Virus record (IMG/VR): IMGVR_UViG_3300008110_000048
Location: 1-64,000 of that record
DNA length: 64,000 nt
From: a virus
Reading direction: 5' to 3' (one strand)
Numbering within the stretch: position 1 is the first letter of the stretch; every line of letters starts with the position of its first letter. Below the pieces are notes generated by a model. The model was not told where the DNA came from. It ran no database searches and worked only from the letters and a program-made list of their open reading frames with translations. The position numbers were made by a program, and so were the translations under genes. Below, piece after piece: positions 47,292 to 55,185 of the stretch.

Positions 47292-47481
47292 AATTGAGGA
47301 TCTTTACACCGATATACAATCAGGTGCCACTGGGACCATAGCGTTTATAGACGATTTTGACACACTTCATGTTGACTGGGATGACGGTCATCGTTTGGGA
47401 ATTATACCCGGTATTGACAAATTTGAGATGATTGATGACGAAGAAACAATAGCTCATCAAACTCATACTTTGTATTTATGA
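47242..47481 (+). CDS. DUF4314-like SH3/KOW-fold protein (79 aa)
   Basis: ATG 47242 (or 47215) in the end of the upstream gene. YKIGQRIRAIKIEDLYTDIQ, GATGTIAFIDDFDTLHVDWD, DGHRLGIIPGIDKFEMI follows the DUF4314 pattern: G..V.L..M.D.Y......G..GTV..ID....H V.WD.G...G.IPG.D. Probably an SH3-like barrel with a binding role. A promoter begins at its stop. Confidence 0.7.
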   Translation: MKRSKNYKIGQRIRAIKIEDLYTDIQSGATGTIAFIDDFDTLHVDWDDGHRLGIIPGIDKFEMIDDEETIAHQTHTLYL

Positions 47482-47487
47482 TATAAT
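47479..47487 (+). promoter_or_regulatory. extended -10 promoter for two small membrane genes
   Basis: TGATATAAT overlaps the stop of the DUF4314-like gene; no -35 is clear. The next gene starts 30 bases on, with AAAGGATGG as ribosome binding site. Confidence 0.5.
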
Positions 47488-47516
47488 ATTACTATCTTTA
47501 TATAAAGGATGGTATT

Positions 47517-47663
47517 ATGATAGCTCAACAAGCCCCCAATATATTTAGCATGACTTTAACTTTCTTAGCTATTCTTTTTTCCTCAACTATACTTATAAAA
47601 ACTTTAGCTTCTGTGTTCAGAAAAGAAATTGAAAATCAACAGAAAATAGACAAAAATGATTGA
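47517..47663 (+). CDS. small membrane protein (48 aa)
   Basis: ATG after TATAAAGGATGGTATT. One transmembrane segment (MTLTFLAILFSSTILIKTLA) followed by a charged tail (FRKEIENQQKIDKND). Overlaps the next gene (ATGATTGA). Its own promoter and ribosome binding site make it likely real. Confidence 0.55.
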   Translation: MIAQQAPNIFSMTLTFLAILFSSTILIKTLASVFRKEIENQQKIDKND

Positions 47664-47733
47664 CCTTATTACTGGCCTATTACTAGCTACAAGTCTTATT
47701 TTTATTTCTTCCTTTTTCTTTGGAAAAAATTAA
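47656..47733 (+). CDS. 25-residue membrane peptide
   Basis: ATG inside the end of the previous gene. Single helix MIDLITGLLLATSLIFISSF then FFGKN. Resembles the coupled membrane micropeptide pairs elsewhere in this genome. Confidence 0.4.
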   Translation: MIDLITGLLLATSLIFISSFFFGKN

Positions 47734-47813
47734 TTTCTTTATTATACATACAAAAAAGATAAGTCTAATTATTAATTATTAAAAAAAGAATAGACCTAAG
47801 ATCGGGGCCCCAA

Positions 47814-48158
47814 ATGGGAATGTTTGATTCAATATATGTACAATATGATCTTCCTAAAATCATTGTAAATGACCAGGAATTGTCATTTTCGCCCGGGCAC
47901 GAATTCCAGAGCAAAGATCTCCATTGTATGATGGACAGTTACTTAATATCTACTTCAGGAAGACTTTTATACAGAGAACTTAGCTGGTCAGATAAGCGCA
48001 GCATGGAGTTGTCTCCATATAAAGATGTGGATTTTCACGGATTTCTCAATTTCTATACAACATATAAAAATGACGATACTATTCATATTATAGACTTTAT
48101 AGCAAAGTTTACTGACGGAAATATCGTTACTATAGATTATGTTATAAATAAGTATTAG
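47814..48158 (+). CDS. conserved-type small phage protein (114 aa)
   Basis: The start MGMFDSIYVQYDLPK, with EFQSKDLHCMMDSYLIS and IDFIAKFTDGNIVTI, matches a family common in phages and prophages of unknown function (MGMFDxV...FQTKDL). ATG 47814, or 47820, behind GATCGGGGCCCC. Soluble, beta-rich. Confidence 0.65.
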   Translation: MGMFDSIYVQYDLPKIIVNDQELSFSPGHEFQSKDLHCMMDSYLISTSGRLLYRELSWSDKRSMELSPYKDVDFHGFLNFYTTYKNDDTIHIIDFIAKFTDGNIVTIDYVINKY

Positions 48159-48174
48159 TCAAGGAGAACAAGAA

Positions 48175-48501
48175 ATGCCTGGTTTTGGAAACAGTAGATT
48201 ATCAAGAGCTGGAATGAGAATGATGGGAGCATTTCAAGACGTTATGTCGCCTGGTGGTGGCGGAGGAAGGGCTATTAACGATTTCATGGGTCAAACCGCT
48301 GGTCAGGCCAGGAGAATGCCAAGAGCCCCAATGAGCCCAAGCACAATGGTTACTAGAAGTCCACGTGGTCGTGGCGGAATGTTTGGTTCTACTACAACTT
48401 ATGATAATCCAAACTTCCTTAAAACAGACACAAGAAAAGGTCTTTTTGGGCTAGGTGGTCGTAGTAGCTCTTTGCAAATACGCAGACCACCCATGGACTG
48501 A
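48175..48501 (+). CDS. Gly/Arg/Met-rich protein (108 aa)
   Basis: ATG after TCAAGGAGAACAAGAA. Low-complexity, basic: SRLSRAGMRMMGAFQDVMSP, GGGGGRAI, RRMPRAPMSPSTMV, PRGRGGMF. Could be a virion or nucleic-acid-associated protein. Last plus-strand gene before the strand switch; the next gene converges on it. No family recognised. Confidence 0.6.
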   Translation: MPGFGNSRLSRAGMRMMGAFQDVMSPGGGGGRAINDFMGQTAGQARRMPRAPMSPSTMVTRSPRGRGGMFGSTTTYDNPNFLKTDTRKGLFGLGGRSSSLQIRRPPMD

Positions 48502-48564
48502 AGTCCTATATAGGGTAAAATCAGAAAAAAATTTTGAAGCCCTTTTTCCTTTTTAAAAAAACTT

Positions 48565-49338
48565 TTAAATCTGGAAAACCTTATCTATATCATCAGAGTA
48601 CCTAGCTGAAATGTCAGCTACATATTTTTGAATCAAATCATTCTTTTGTCTTTGCGCAGTAGCGGGGCTGATGTACTGTTTATACAGTAGTTTTTTAATA
48701 TGATAAAACTTAGTTGCTAAAAACGTTCTAACAATTAATTCATAGTCATCGGCAACTTCGTAGTCTGGATTATGGCCACCCAGCTGGTGGTACAGGCTTG
48801 ATCTCCAGGCTCTAACATGGTTGGGCGCAGAAACAATATGCTTCATGGTAGTTGGATTTATTTCCGGGGAAGACATAACCCAAACGCCATGCTCCTCAGA
48901 CCAGTACTCTGAGCCATATCCAAAAGCCCAACCTTTAGGATAAACTCCAGATTGTCCATCAGGCAAAATCTCGCACCAATCAGAATAGACAAAGCCTACC
49001 TCAGGATTGGCCTGGAATGCCTCGTAAATCTCCTGTAGAGCGTCTGCAGTAAGCACATCGTCATGATCTAGCTCAACAAGTATTTGCCCCTCTGCAAGCA
49101 TAAATCCACGTCTTTTATTCAGGCCTATGTTTCCAGAGTGGACATGACTCTTGTGCATTTGAATTTTATATCTTTCGTCGGAAGCAAAGCCATATACCTG
49201 ATGCCAGACATTTTCATTAGTAGAGTCGTCTATAATGACCCATTCCCAATCCGTATATGTTTGAGCTTTTAAAGACGCCCAGGTTCGAGCAAGAACACTT
49301 TTATCTGTGTTATATGTAGGTGTTATAATTGAGATCAT
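48565..49338 (-). CDS. family 2 glycosyltransferase (257 aa)
   Basis: A GT-A fold signature: MISIITPTYNTDKSVLARTW, WEWVIIDDSTNE, GFMLAEGQILVELDHDDVLT with the DxD-type metal motif DHDD, and GFVYSDWCEI. Later residues (EVADDYELIVR) supply the acceptor-side acidic residues. Such enzymes transfer a sugar from an NDP donor. It is the last gene of the modification operon whose neighbours include oxygenases and a halogenase. Possible acceptors are Thr or hydroxylated side chains of the collagen-like fibre, or host glycans. Confidence 0.8.
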   Translation of the reverse strand: MISIITPTYNTDKSVLARTWASLKAQTYTDWEWVIIDDSTNENVWHQVYGFASDERYKIQMHKSHVHSGNIGLNKRRGFMLAEGQILVELDHDDVLTADALQEIYEAFQANPEVGFVYSDWCEILPDGQSGVYPKGWAFGYGSEYWSEEHGVWVMSSPEINPTTMKHIVSAPNHVRAWRSSLYHQLGGHNPDYEVADDYELIVRTFLATKFYHIKKLLYKQYISPATAQRQKNDLIQKYVADISARYSDDIDKVFQI

Positions 49339-49622
49339 ACGAAGTGCCTAACAATCGCCGTTGTTGCCAAAATAACCCACAACACATTGAACAAAATAAT
49401 AGTTGGCAGAGTCTTTTCTGTTGATGTCCAGATTAAAGATAGGCTTGATGCAATTGCGAAAATATACAGCCACCACCATTGATAGCCAAATAAAAGTCCT
49501 GGGAAAATAATAGCGATCTTAGTCGCAAACCCCCACGCTTCTACAGTATTAACCTTGTTCCAGTAAGATCTGCTACTAGCAGTTTTTAATGCTGCAAGGA
49601 TCTTATTAAATAGAATTTTCAT
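49335..49622 (-). CDS. small membrane protein (95 aa)
   Basis: Two or three hydrophobic helices: GFATKIAIIFPGLLFGYQWW, WLYIFAIASSLSLIWT, TIILFNVLWVILATTAIVRH. Basic N terminus. Its ends overlap both neighbours by four bases, so it is co-translated with the glycosyltransferase and may anchor the modification complex. No family recognised. Confidence 0.6.
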   Translation of the reverse strand: MKILFNKILAALKTASSRSYWNKVNTVEAWGFATKIAIIFPGLLFGYQWWWLYIFAIASSLSLIWTSTEKTLPTIILFNVLWVILATTAIVRHFV

Positions 49623-50242
49623 TTTATTTTTCCAATCTTATTCTCGTGCTCAATTCTTAATCTTACAATTTCTTCTTTATGATTTGGACCAATCGTAAAA
49701 TACCAATGTTCTGGTTCTGCAAAGTGGAAAAAAATCATTTCAACCTCATTATTTGATGGATCAGTAAATTCATTTCTCCAATGATATTGATCCTCACCAT
49801 AATAGCATACAGCCTCATTTTCTTGTGGATCAAATTCTTGGCCTTCTACAAAAATGGGCCAGCGAGTTTTATAAGACACACATAGATCAATCGTATAAGT
49901 GCAACCATTATCATCTACGTGTTTGGGTAGATTAGCTCTAAATCCTTTATACAAGCCATATGCGCAGTAAGTTGGTAGAAGGTCTTTAGAAAATATCCCC
50001 CTTGCCTTTTCCAAAAGAATATTATGTTCATCTTGAAGAAAATTTTCTTTGATAATAGAAAATCTTCCCAAGAACTTTGCGTATTGTAGAATGCTGTTAT
50101 CTTTTTCAAACTGAATTTTATTTTTAATATTTAAAAAATCTTCATCAGAAAAAACATTTTTCAACAAAAAAGGTTTTGGCCTAACAAATAACGTCCTATT
50201 AGTTAATGGATCGTAATAGGTATCAAGATTTTTTGTTGTCAT
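49619..50242 (-). CDS. 2OG-Fe(II) oxygenase-like protein (207 aa)
   Basis: Contains NLPKHVDDNGCTYTIDLC with an H-x-D pair and ENEAVCYYGEDQYHWRNEF with a distal His, followed by MIFFHFAEPEHWYF: the double-stranded beta-helix pattern of 2-oxoglutarate/Fe(II) oxygenases. It is more divergent than its neighbours, so activity is uncertain. It overlaps the next upstream oxygenase gene by 20 bases. Probable protein or small-molecule hydroxylase in the modification operon. Confidence 0.6.
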   Translation of the reverse strand: MTTKNLDTYYDPLTNRTLFVRPKPFLLKNVFSDEDFLNIKNKIQFEKDNSILQYAKFLGRFSIIKENFLQDEHNILLEKARGIFSKDLLPTYCAYGLYKGFRANLPKHVDDNGCTYTIDLCVSYKTRWPIFVEGQEFDPQENEAVCYYGEDQYHWRNEFTDPSNNEVEMIFFHFAEPEHWYFTIGPNHKEEIVRLRIEHENKIGKIK

Positions 50243-50915
50243 TTGGCATTGGTGTAGAGCTAAGTATAATTTCCTTAGAATCGACTGACACTGGAGTGGG
50301 CACTATAAACGTACTAATAATCCACTTATCATCAGATATTGGAACACAACCTTGATGCGGATGAGTCCAGTTTGTTGGGAACAGGCAAATAGATCCTGCT
50401 CTTGCCGGAACCATTAAATCATGTTCTCTAAAAAAGGTTCCCCCACCAACTTCAACTGTATTTAAATATATAATTGCAGCCAAAATTCTATTGCTAGCCT
50501 CTTGAGGGCCTATTCCGCCATCGATATGCTCCCTATAGAACCCTATGCCTTTTCTGTATTCCTGAACTCTAAATCCAGTATCAGATATGTTAGTCCAGGT
50601 CCAAAGCCACCTAAAGGCTTCTCTGTAAATTTCTATAGTTTGAAAAAGTTTTTGAGTTATTATATTTTCATATGTAGTCAATGGTTCTGTGGGCACTTCG
50701 GCGTCAAGCAAAGCCTGATAGGACCAACTCATATCCATGCTATTTTTTACAGATGAATCTATTCCACCAAGGGTTGGGCCAGGAGAAAAAAATGTTTGAT
50801 AATACTTTTTGCATTCCGTAAGTACATTTGAACATGTATTTTCATCTATTATATTTTCAGCCAAAAATATTGCAGAACTTTTTCCAGCTGGCCAAGAAAA
50901 TTTAATTTCACTCAT
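50223..50915 (-). CDS. prolyl-4-hydroxylase-like 2OG-Fe(II) oxygenase (230 aa)
   Basis: The signature is clear: GIGFYREHIDGGIG (H-x-D), ILAAIIYLNTVEVGGGTFF, LFPTNWTHPHQGCVPISDDK with distal His and the 2OG-binding Lys, then WIISTFIV. This is the P4H-type catalytic domain. It could hydroxylate Pro or other residues of phage fibre proteins, whose collagen-like repeats (GPQ, GAT) lie upstream in the same strand. Pro is in the X rather than Y position of those triplets, so classical Y-position hydroxylation is not expected. Confidence 0.8.
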   Translation of the reverse strand: MSEIKFSWPAGKSSAIFLAENIIDENTCSNVLTECKKYYQTFFSPGPTLGGIDSSVKNSMDMSWSYQALLDAEVPTEPLTTYENIITQKLFQTIEIYREAFRWLWTWTNISDTGFRVQEYRKGIGFYREHIDGGIGPQEASNRILAAIIYLNTVEVGGGTFFREHDLMVPARAGSICLFPTNWTHPHQGCVPISDDKWIISTFIVPTPVSVDSKEIILSSTPMPNDNKKS

Positions 50916-50930
50916 TTAAAATATCCAGTG

Positions 50931-51167
50931 TTAGTGCGCCAAAAAGTTTTCATATACGTCTAATACTTGACGCAGGTGTTTTTCAGCTTGAGAAATCCAA
51001 GAATCATCAGTAGTTGATGGTGTCCATGTAAAAATACCATTTGATAATTCCAATGATTCAGGATCTATACCGGCTACAATAGCCGCAGAGTAAATCTCTA
51101 ACTCTAGCTTCTTTTTAGCAGAGTCTTTAATTAATTTTTTTTGATTTTCTGATATTACAAAATCCAT
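50931..51167 (-). CDS. small hypothetical protein (78 aa)
   Basis: Helical start with SAKKKLELEIYSAAIVAGID, then PESLELSNGIFTWTPSTTDD. A related layout (AGIDPESL vs AGLIPEELDM) appears in the 82-residue protein at 54898-55146. Both may be small virion-linked chaperones or adaptors. Shares a base with the next upstream gene. Confidence 0.55.
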   Translation of the reverse strand: MDFVISENQKKLIKDSAKKKLELEIYSAAIVAGIDPESLELSNGIFTWTPSTTDDSWISQAEKHLRQVLDVYENFLAH

Positions 51168-51988
51168 TATGACCCCTTGTTTGATTTGAATAGTTTACTA
51201 AAAAATGACTTCTTTTCCACAGAAAGATTTTCATCTGTTTCTCGTTCCATTTTCTTATATTTACTTTTTTGTTTTTTAGGCATGAATGGACCACCGAAAC
51301 CACGCCAACGCAATAATGAATATGCGTTCTCGTCTCCCCATATTATATCTTTAGATTTTGTTCTAGGGAACGGTATGACGTGCCACATAGGTCTCCCTGC
51401 CTCTAGCTCAAATGGTTGATCTGTTAAAACATTAATAACCATATGCGCATTGTGATAGTAATCCGTATTCACTACAGCTGGTAGCATAGTGTAATTTGGA
51501 TTTGGATCCCATAATGGGGGCAAAAATAGACTAGACCATCCAGGTGGAGTTTTTATTAACCATGGATTAATAACTTTAACATAATTAGCGTTTTGTATTT
51601 TTCTAGCTTTCGTTACTGGACATTCGCCAGTTTGCGCAAAAGAAAAGCCCTCTATGCCAAAATCACCAATCTCATTAGTTAGATCGAACTTAACATCCCA
51701 TGAACGATGATCCATAGATGGGCGAAACATTAGCTTTGTCCACAAAGGAATTGTAAAGCCTGTTGATATATAGTCTGATGTTCCCGAACATCTTTTTATG
51801 CTGCCCTCTTCACCAGTAAGATTTCTCCACCAATCTGGCCAATTGCCTAAATTAAGAAAAGGTCTACACAAATCATCCATCAAAAATAATGATTGTGGAG
51901 CTAAAAAAATCTGACCTTCTTTAAGCTTAGGGATATCATTGAAAATTTTTGGACTAACTATTTGCAGTTGCTGCGAGTGCTTGCGCAT
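51167..51988 (-). CDS. conserved-type phage protein next to halogenase (273 aa)
   Basis: Contains GFTIPLWTKLMFRPSMDH, FSFAQTGECPVTKARKIQ, NPWLIKTPPGWSSLFLPPLW and AGRPMWHVIPFPRTKSK. This looks like a cupin-type beta-sandwich seen near hydroxylase genes in marine and freshwater phages; function unknown. The C-terminal 40 residues are basic and disordered. It overlaps the halogenase gene by 35 bases. A metal triad is not obvious. Confidence 0.6.
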   Translation of the reverse strand: MRKHSQQLQIVSPKIFNDIPKLKEGQIFLAPQSLFLMDDLCRPFLNLGNWPDWWRNLTGEEGSIKRCSGTSDYISTGFTIPLWTKLMFRPSMDHRSWDVKFDLTNEIGDFGIEGFSFAQTGECPVTKARKIQNANYVKVINPWLIKTPPGWSSLFLPPLWDPNPNYTMLPAVVNTDYYHNAHMVINVLTDQPFELEAGRPMWHVIPFPRTKSKDIIWGDENAYSLLRWRGFGGPFMPKKQKSKYKKMERETDENLSVEKKSFFSKLFKSNKGS

Positions 51989-53207
51989 GATCTACCAATC
52001 TTTGAGTAACTAATTGCTTAGAAAAATTTGCAATGAATTCTATCACATTTTTTCGAGAACCATAAGCGTCTAGTATCATGCACAGAATATTATTCATCAT
52101 GGAATCCATAATACGGTGATACTCTTTGATCCCATAATTTCTATTTTTATCGAAAGTAGGAAGATAGGAACAGATTAATTTTGCCTGTTGAATTGAAGTA
52201 GATATGGACGTAGCTTCTAATGGCTCAACAAAAGAAGCCGCTAACCCCACTGCAATGCAATTATTTTTCCATGTTTCTTTAAAATATCCTGCCTTAAAAT
52301 TAATCACTTTTGCTGGCACAACTTCAAAGCCATGCACTTCAGAAGCTTCAGCTATAGCTTGGTCTACGGTACAGAAATCAGACGAAAATACATATCCGTT
52401 TCCACGTCTTTTTTGAGTGGGTATTTCCCACATCCAACCATTCTTAAGAGCTCTAGCCCTTGTGTATGGTCTTATTTGACCAGAAGGGTCCGATTCAGTT
52501 GGAAACGCAATTGCCGTATTACACGGTAAATACTTTCTATAATCTATGAATGTTTGATCGCCTATCTTGCTTAAGAGCTGCCTATGGAATCCTGTTGCAT
52601 CAATAAAAAAATCAGCTGCAATATCTTTTTTTAATTCAGAAAGAAAAACCGATTCTATAAATCCGTCTTCATCTACTTGAACGTTTGTCACTTCATCATC
52701 TATAAACAAAATACCTTTATTTTTTGATACTTCTACCAAATATTTATTTAACTTAAAAGTATCAAAATGGTACTGGTTTGTTCCATAATGTGTTTTGTCA
52801 CCCTGATCAATTATTTTATTTTCTATTAATCCGCGCCAAGAATATGTGTTTGTTAACAAACGATTATTCTCTAGGGCTGTAGCATACCCTGCCCAAAAGC
52901 CACCAATGGTTAACCCAATTTCTCCTACACTATGGAAATAATCTGGAGTATGATTGGTCCAGTTTTCATAACGTATCCCATATTTATGAGTGATGTCTGC
53001 GTTCTTGATCATATCATGGACGTCTATGCCGACCATCTCCTGAAACAAGCGCCAATGTTCCGTAGAACCTTCGCCAACACCAACTATCCCCATCTTGCTG
53101 GATGATATTATTGTTACATCATAATTTTTAAAATAACTTTTAATTGTTAATCCAGTAACAAGTCCCGCTGTTCCAGATCCAACAATAACTATTTTTTTTT
53201 GATTCAT
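51954..53207 (-). CDS. flavin-dependent tryptophan halogenase (417 aa)
   Basis: An FAD-binding IVIVGSGTAGLVTGLTIK start, GIVGVGEGSTEHW, and ADITHKYGIRYENW with the active-site-type Lys. GWMWEIPTQKRRG is the halogenase motif WxWxIP. GLAASFVEPLEATSI is the family's C-terminal flavin motif. Length is somewhat short of the usual 500 residues. These enzymes use FADH2, chloride or bromide and O2 to halogenate indole rings. In phages their substrate is unknown; a protein or peptide tryptophan is possible. It sits inside a run of oxygenases, a methyltransferase-like and a glycosyltransferase gene. Confidence 0.85.
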   Translation of the reverse strand: MNQKKIVIVGSGTAGLVTGLTIKSYFKNYDVTIISSSKMGIVGVGEGSTEHWRLFQEMVGIDVHDMIKNADITHKYGIRYENWTNHTPDYFHSVGEIGLTIGGFWAGYATALENNRLLTNTYSWRGLIENKIIDQGDKTHYGTNQYHFDTFKLNKYLVEVSKNKGILFIDDEVTNVQVDEDGFIESVFLSELKKDIAADFFIDATGFHRQLLSKIGDQTFIDYRKYLPCNTAIAFPTESDPSGQIRPYTRARALKNGWMWEIPTQKRRGNGYVFSSDFCTVDQAIAEASEVHGFEVVPAKVINFKAGYFKETWKNNCIAVGLAASFVEPLEATSISTSIQQAKLICSYLPTFDKNRNYGIKEYHRIMDSMMNNILCMILDAYGSRKNVIEFIANFSKQLVTQRLVDHAQALAATANS

Positions 53208-53899
53208 TTTTTAACCACTAAGGTAAAACCGGTTGCTACTGGAATATGAAACACATGTTTATCTTCGTCTTGCGTTAAACGTGACAAGTATTCGAAGTAA
53301 GGATGCTGATTTTTGGATGAATAAAGAAATCCAAAATCATTTACTGTATTTAAAATTAAAAGTGCACCGCTAGATAGTTTTTCCCAAATATTATCTACGA
53401 TATTAAAATCATGACTAACTAATTCTGTATCTAAAAATACAGTATCGTAATCTAGATCTATGTTACCCTGTTCTATGTCTTGCATAGATATGACATTAGA
53501 TTCATCAATAGGTTCATTAATATAGTCTTCCATATATTTTAAGTTCATTATATTCGCATAGTCGACATTATCTACAATAGATTTAAGTGTAGAACCTAAA
53601 ATATAATTCATGCCTAAAAATAATAGTTTTGAAGAATTTTTTATTCTAATAATAATTTCTATCATCGACCGAGATAATATCTCTATATCCATAGCGGAAC
53701 TTGATGGATCACTTATTTGATCTAACCAATTTAACTGAACAGAATATCCAATAGCATTTCTACTTCTATCTACTCCAGTATTAATTTCATCTTGGATAAT
53801 AATAGAATTATTGTTGGCAATATCAATGGGATTAATATCTGATGACGTGGTGTGAGAAAGAATATTTGTCAATTTAAACAAATCATAATTATTAAGCAT
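53204..53899 (-). CDS. methyltransferase-like protein (231 aa)
   Basis: Residues about 90-220 resemble a class I SAM methyltransferase: SKLLFLGMNYILGSTLKSIV (motif I position, G-poor), YDTVFLDTELVSHDFNIVDN (motif IV-like Asp) and LSSGALLILNTVNDFGFL (motif V/VI). The canonical GxGxG is not intact, so the assignment is tentative. It overlaps the halogenase gene (ATGA). Possibly an O- or N-methyl transfer step in the same modification. Confidence 0.5.
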   Translation of the reverse strand: MLNNYDLFKLTNILSHTTSSDINPIDIANNNSIIIQDEINTGVDRSRNAIGYSVQLNWLDQISDPSSSAMDIEILSRSMIEIIIRIKNSSKLLFLGMNYILGSTLKSIVDNVDYANIMNLKYMEDYINEPIDESNVISMQDIEQGNIDLDYDTVFLDTELVSHDFNIVDNIWEKLSSGALLILNTVNDFGFLYSSKNQHPYFEYLSRLTQDEDKHVFHIPVATGFTLVVKK

Positions 53900-54161
53900 T
53901 ATTTATTCTCCAATTTAAAACACTATACATATACCAAAATCTTTTAAAGGAGGCCTGATATCTTCTTAATTCTGCATACTGAGCCGATGCAATTGGGGAA
54001 TCTTGATTATGTTCTGCGCTACCAAATGTATTAGCACATGCCTCCATTAAATCATTGAGAGTAACATCGGAAAGATTATTAATGTCAACCCCAACAACGG
54101 ATGCCATTGTTAGCAATGTGTTGCTAACGTAATCAAAATCATTTTGTAAATTATATCCCAT
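53892..54161 (-). CDS. helical hypothetical protein (89 aa)
   Basis: The internal ATG at 54161 (MGYNLQNDFDYVSNTLLTMA) is chosen because GGAG stands nine bases before it. Helical, with LNDLMEACANTFGS. It overlaps both neighbours. Function unknown. Confidence 0.5.
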   Translation of the reverse strand: MGYNLQNDFDYVSNTLLTMASVVGVDINNLSDVTLNDLMEACANTFGSAEHNQDSPIASAQYAELRRYQASFKRFWYMYSVLNWRINNA

Positions 54162-54309
54162 CTTCTTCATTCTCCAGGTTAAATATAAAAGAAGCATCTA
54201 ACATAGTGCAGTTAATAATTTCATTATCAGTTATGTATCTACCAGATGTATGATCAAAGTTGGTTTCTGGAAAAGATTCAATATTTGGATATTCGTCTTC
54301 TGGATTCAT
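54151..54309 (-). CDS. small acidic protein (52 aa)
   Basis: ATG overlaps the stop of the upstream oxygenase (ATGA), and the stop overlaps the next start. The protein reads MNPEDEYPNIESFPETNFDH and ends FIFNLENEEDGI: very acidic. A good fit between two coupled genes. Function unknown. Confidence 0.5.
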   Translation of the reverse strand: MNPEDEYPNIESFPETNFDHTSGRYITDNEIINCTMLDASFIFNLENEEDGI

Positions 54310-54896
54310 CTAAACCACGTCACTAAAGAGTATTTAATTGAATTGTCGCTTTTACCAACAGGTTCAGCTATATGGGTATACGGAAAGTTGGAAGGAAATA
54401 GTATTACACTTCCGGCTTTTGGTTTTATTGATACGTTAAATTTTGGAAAGACTAAATTACCACCCGTATAATTATCATTAAGAAATGCAACTAGGCTTAA
54501 ACTTCTTTCGTTTGTCCTAAAATGATCATGGTGAGCTTTATATTCTGCGCCACCATTGTATTTGAGCACTCTATAGCCCTCATCAGCTTCTAGGTCTAAT
54601 TCAAAATTATTTCTATAATCCCAAACAATTGGGTCTATTTTGGACCACAAATTTCTCCACTCTTCAACAAGAGGCTTGACTCTATCAACTTCAATGTTAT
54701 CTACACTTAGAGGAGAAAGTTCGCAGCCAAAAGATGTACGCATATCTGAGACTTCACCAGTGCCGACAGTTGAACGTTGCCAGCTTAGATAGCCCCATGA
54801 TTCATTGCACTCAGATTCTAATAATTCTAAAAACTTTTCTGCTTTAAAAATATTATCATACTGAACAATGCACGGAGCGTGCTCAACAAATTTCAT
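54306..54896 (-). CDS. 2OG-Fe(II) oxygenase, P4H/PiuC-like (196 aa)
   Basis: Contains EYKAHHDHFRTNERSLSLVA (H-x-D), NDNYTGGNLVFPKFN, and AGSVILFPSNFPYTHIAEPV with distal His, followed by the Lys-bearing IKYSLVTWF: a full facial triad and 2OG site. Strongly similar in layout to prolyl-4-hydroxylases and PiuC-type hydroxylases. It is near the start of the modification operon. Target unknown; fibre proteins encoded upstream are candidates. Confidence 0.8.
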   Translation of the reverse strand: MKFVEHAPCIVQYDNIFKAEKFLELLESECNESWGYLSWQRSTVGTGEVSDMRTSFGCELSPLSVDNIEVDRVKPLVEEWRNLWSKIDPIVWDYRNNFELDLEADEGYRVLKYNGGAEYKAHHDHFRTNERSLSLVAFLNDNYTGGNLVFPKFNVSIKPKAGSVILFPSNFPYTHIAEPVGKSDNSIKYSLVTWFR

Positions 54897-54897
54897 A

Positions 54898-55146
54898 TCA
54901 AACCGTAATTCCAGACTTAATTAATTCAGTTTTATTAATTAGATCTAATGTTTGAGATACTTGTATTCTATAATGTGCATTTTCCTCTGAAATATCTGTT
55001 TCAGGATCAAATGCAGCCATATCTAATTCTTCTGGAATTAAACCAGCGTCTATTAGAATCATCCATAGTTGCTCTTTAAGAGAGGATATTCTTAAAGTAA
55101 GAATTTGGATTTTGCGTTCATTTGTAATTGAATTAAAAAATGTCAT
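54898..55146 (-). CDS. small hypothetical protein (82 aa)
   Basis: ATG behind AAGGAGTAAAA on the minus strand, 20 bases after an extended -10 promoter. Helical with QILTLRISSLKEQLWMILID and AGLIPEELDMAAFDPETDIS. Shares the AG(I/L).PE.L element with the gene at 50931. First gene of the modification operon. Function unknown. Confidence 0.6.
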   Translation of the reverse strand: MTFFNSITNERKIQILTLRISSLKEQLWMILIDAGLIPEELDMAAFDPETDISEENAHYRIQVSQTLDLINKTELIKSGITV

Positions 55147-55168
55147 TTTTACTCCTTGTTTTCCTTAT

Positions 55169-55177
55169 ATTATACCA
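55169..55177 (-). promoter_or_regulatory. extended -10 promoter of the modification operon
   Basis: On the minus strand the sequence reads TGGTATAAT (TATAAT complementary to 55169-55174). It lies between the His-rich protein gene and the operon 55146 to 48565, so the modification genes can be expressed apart from the fibre genes. Confidence 0.6.
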
Positions 55178-55185
55178 TATTTGTG

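Noticed and set aside
50223-50915. Classical collagen Y-position proline hydroxylation of the fibre
   Set aside because: In the fibre triplets Pro is mostly at X (GPQ), so that specific reaction is unlikely; other residues remain possible targets.
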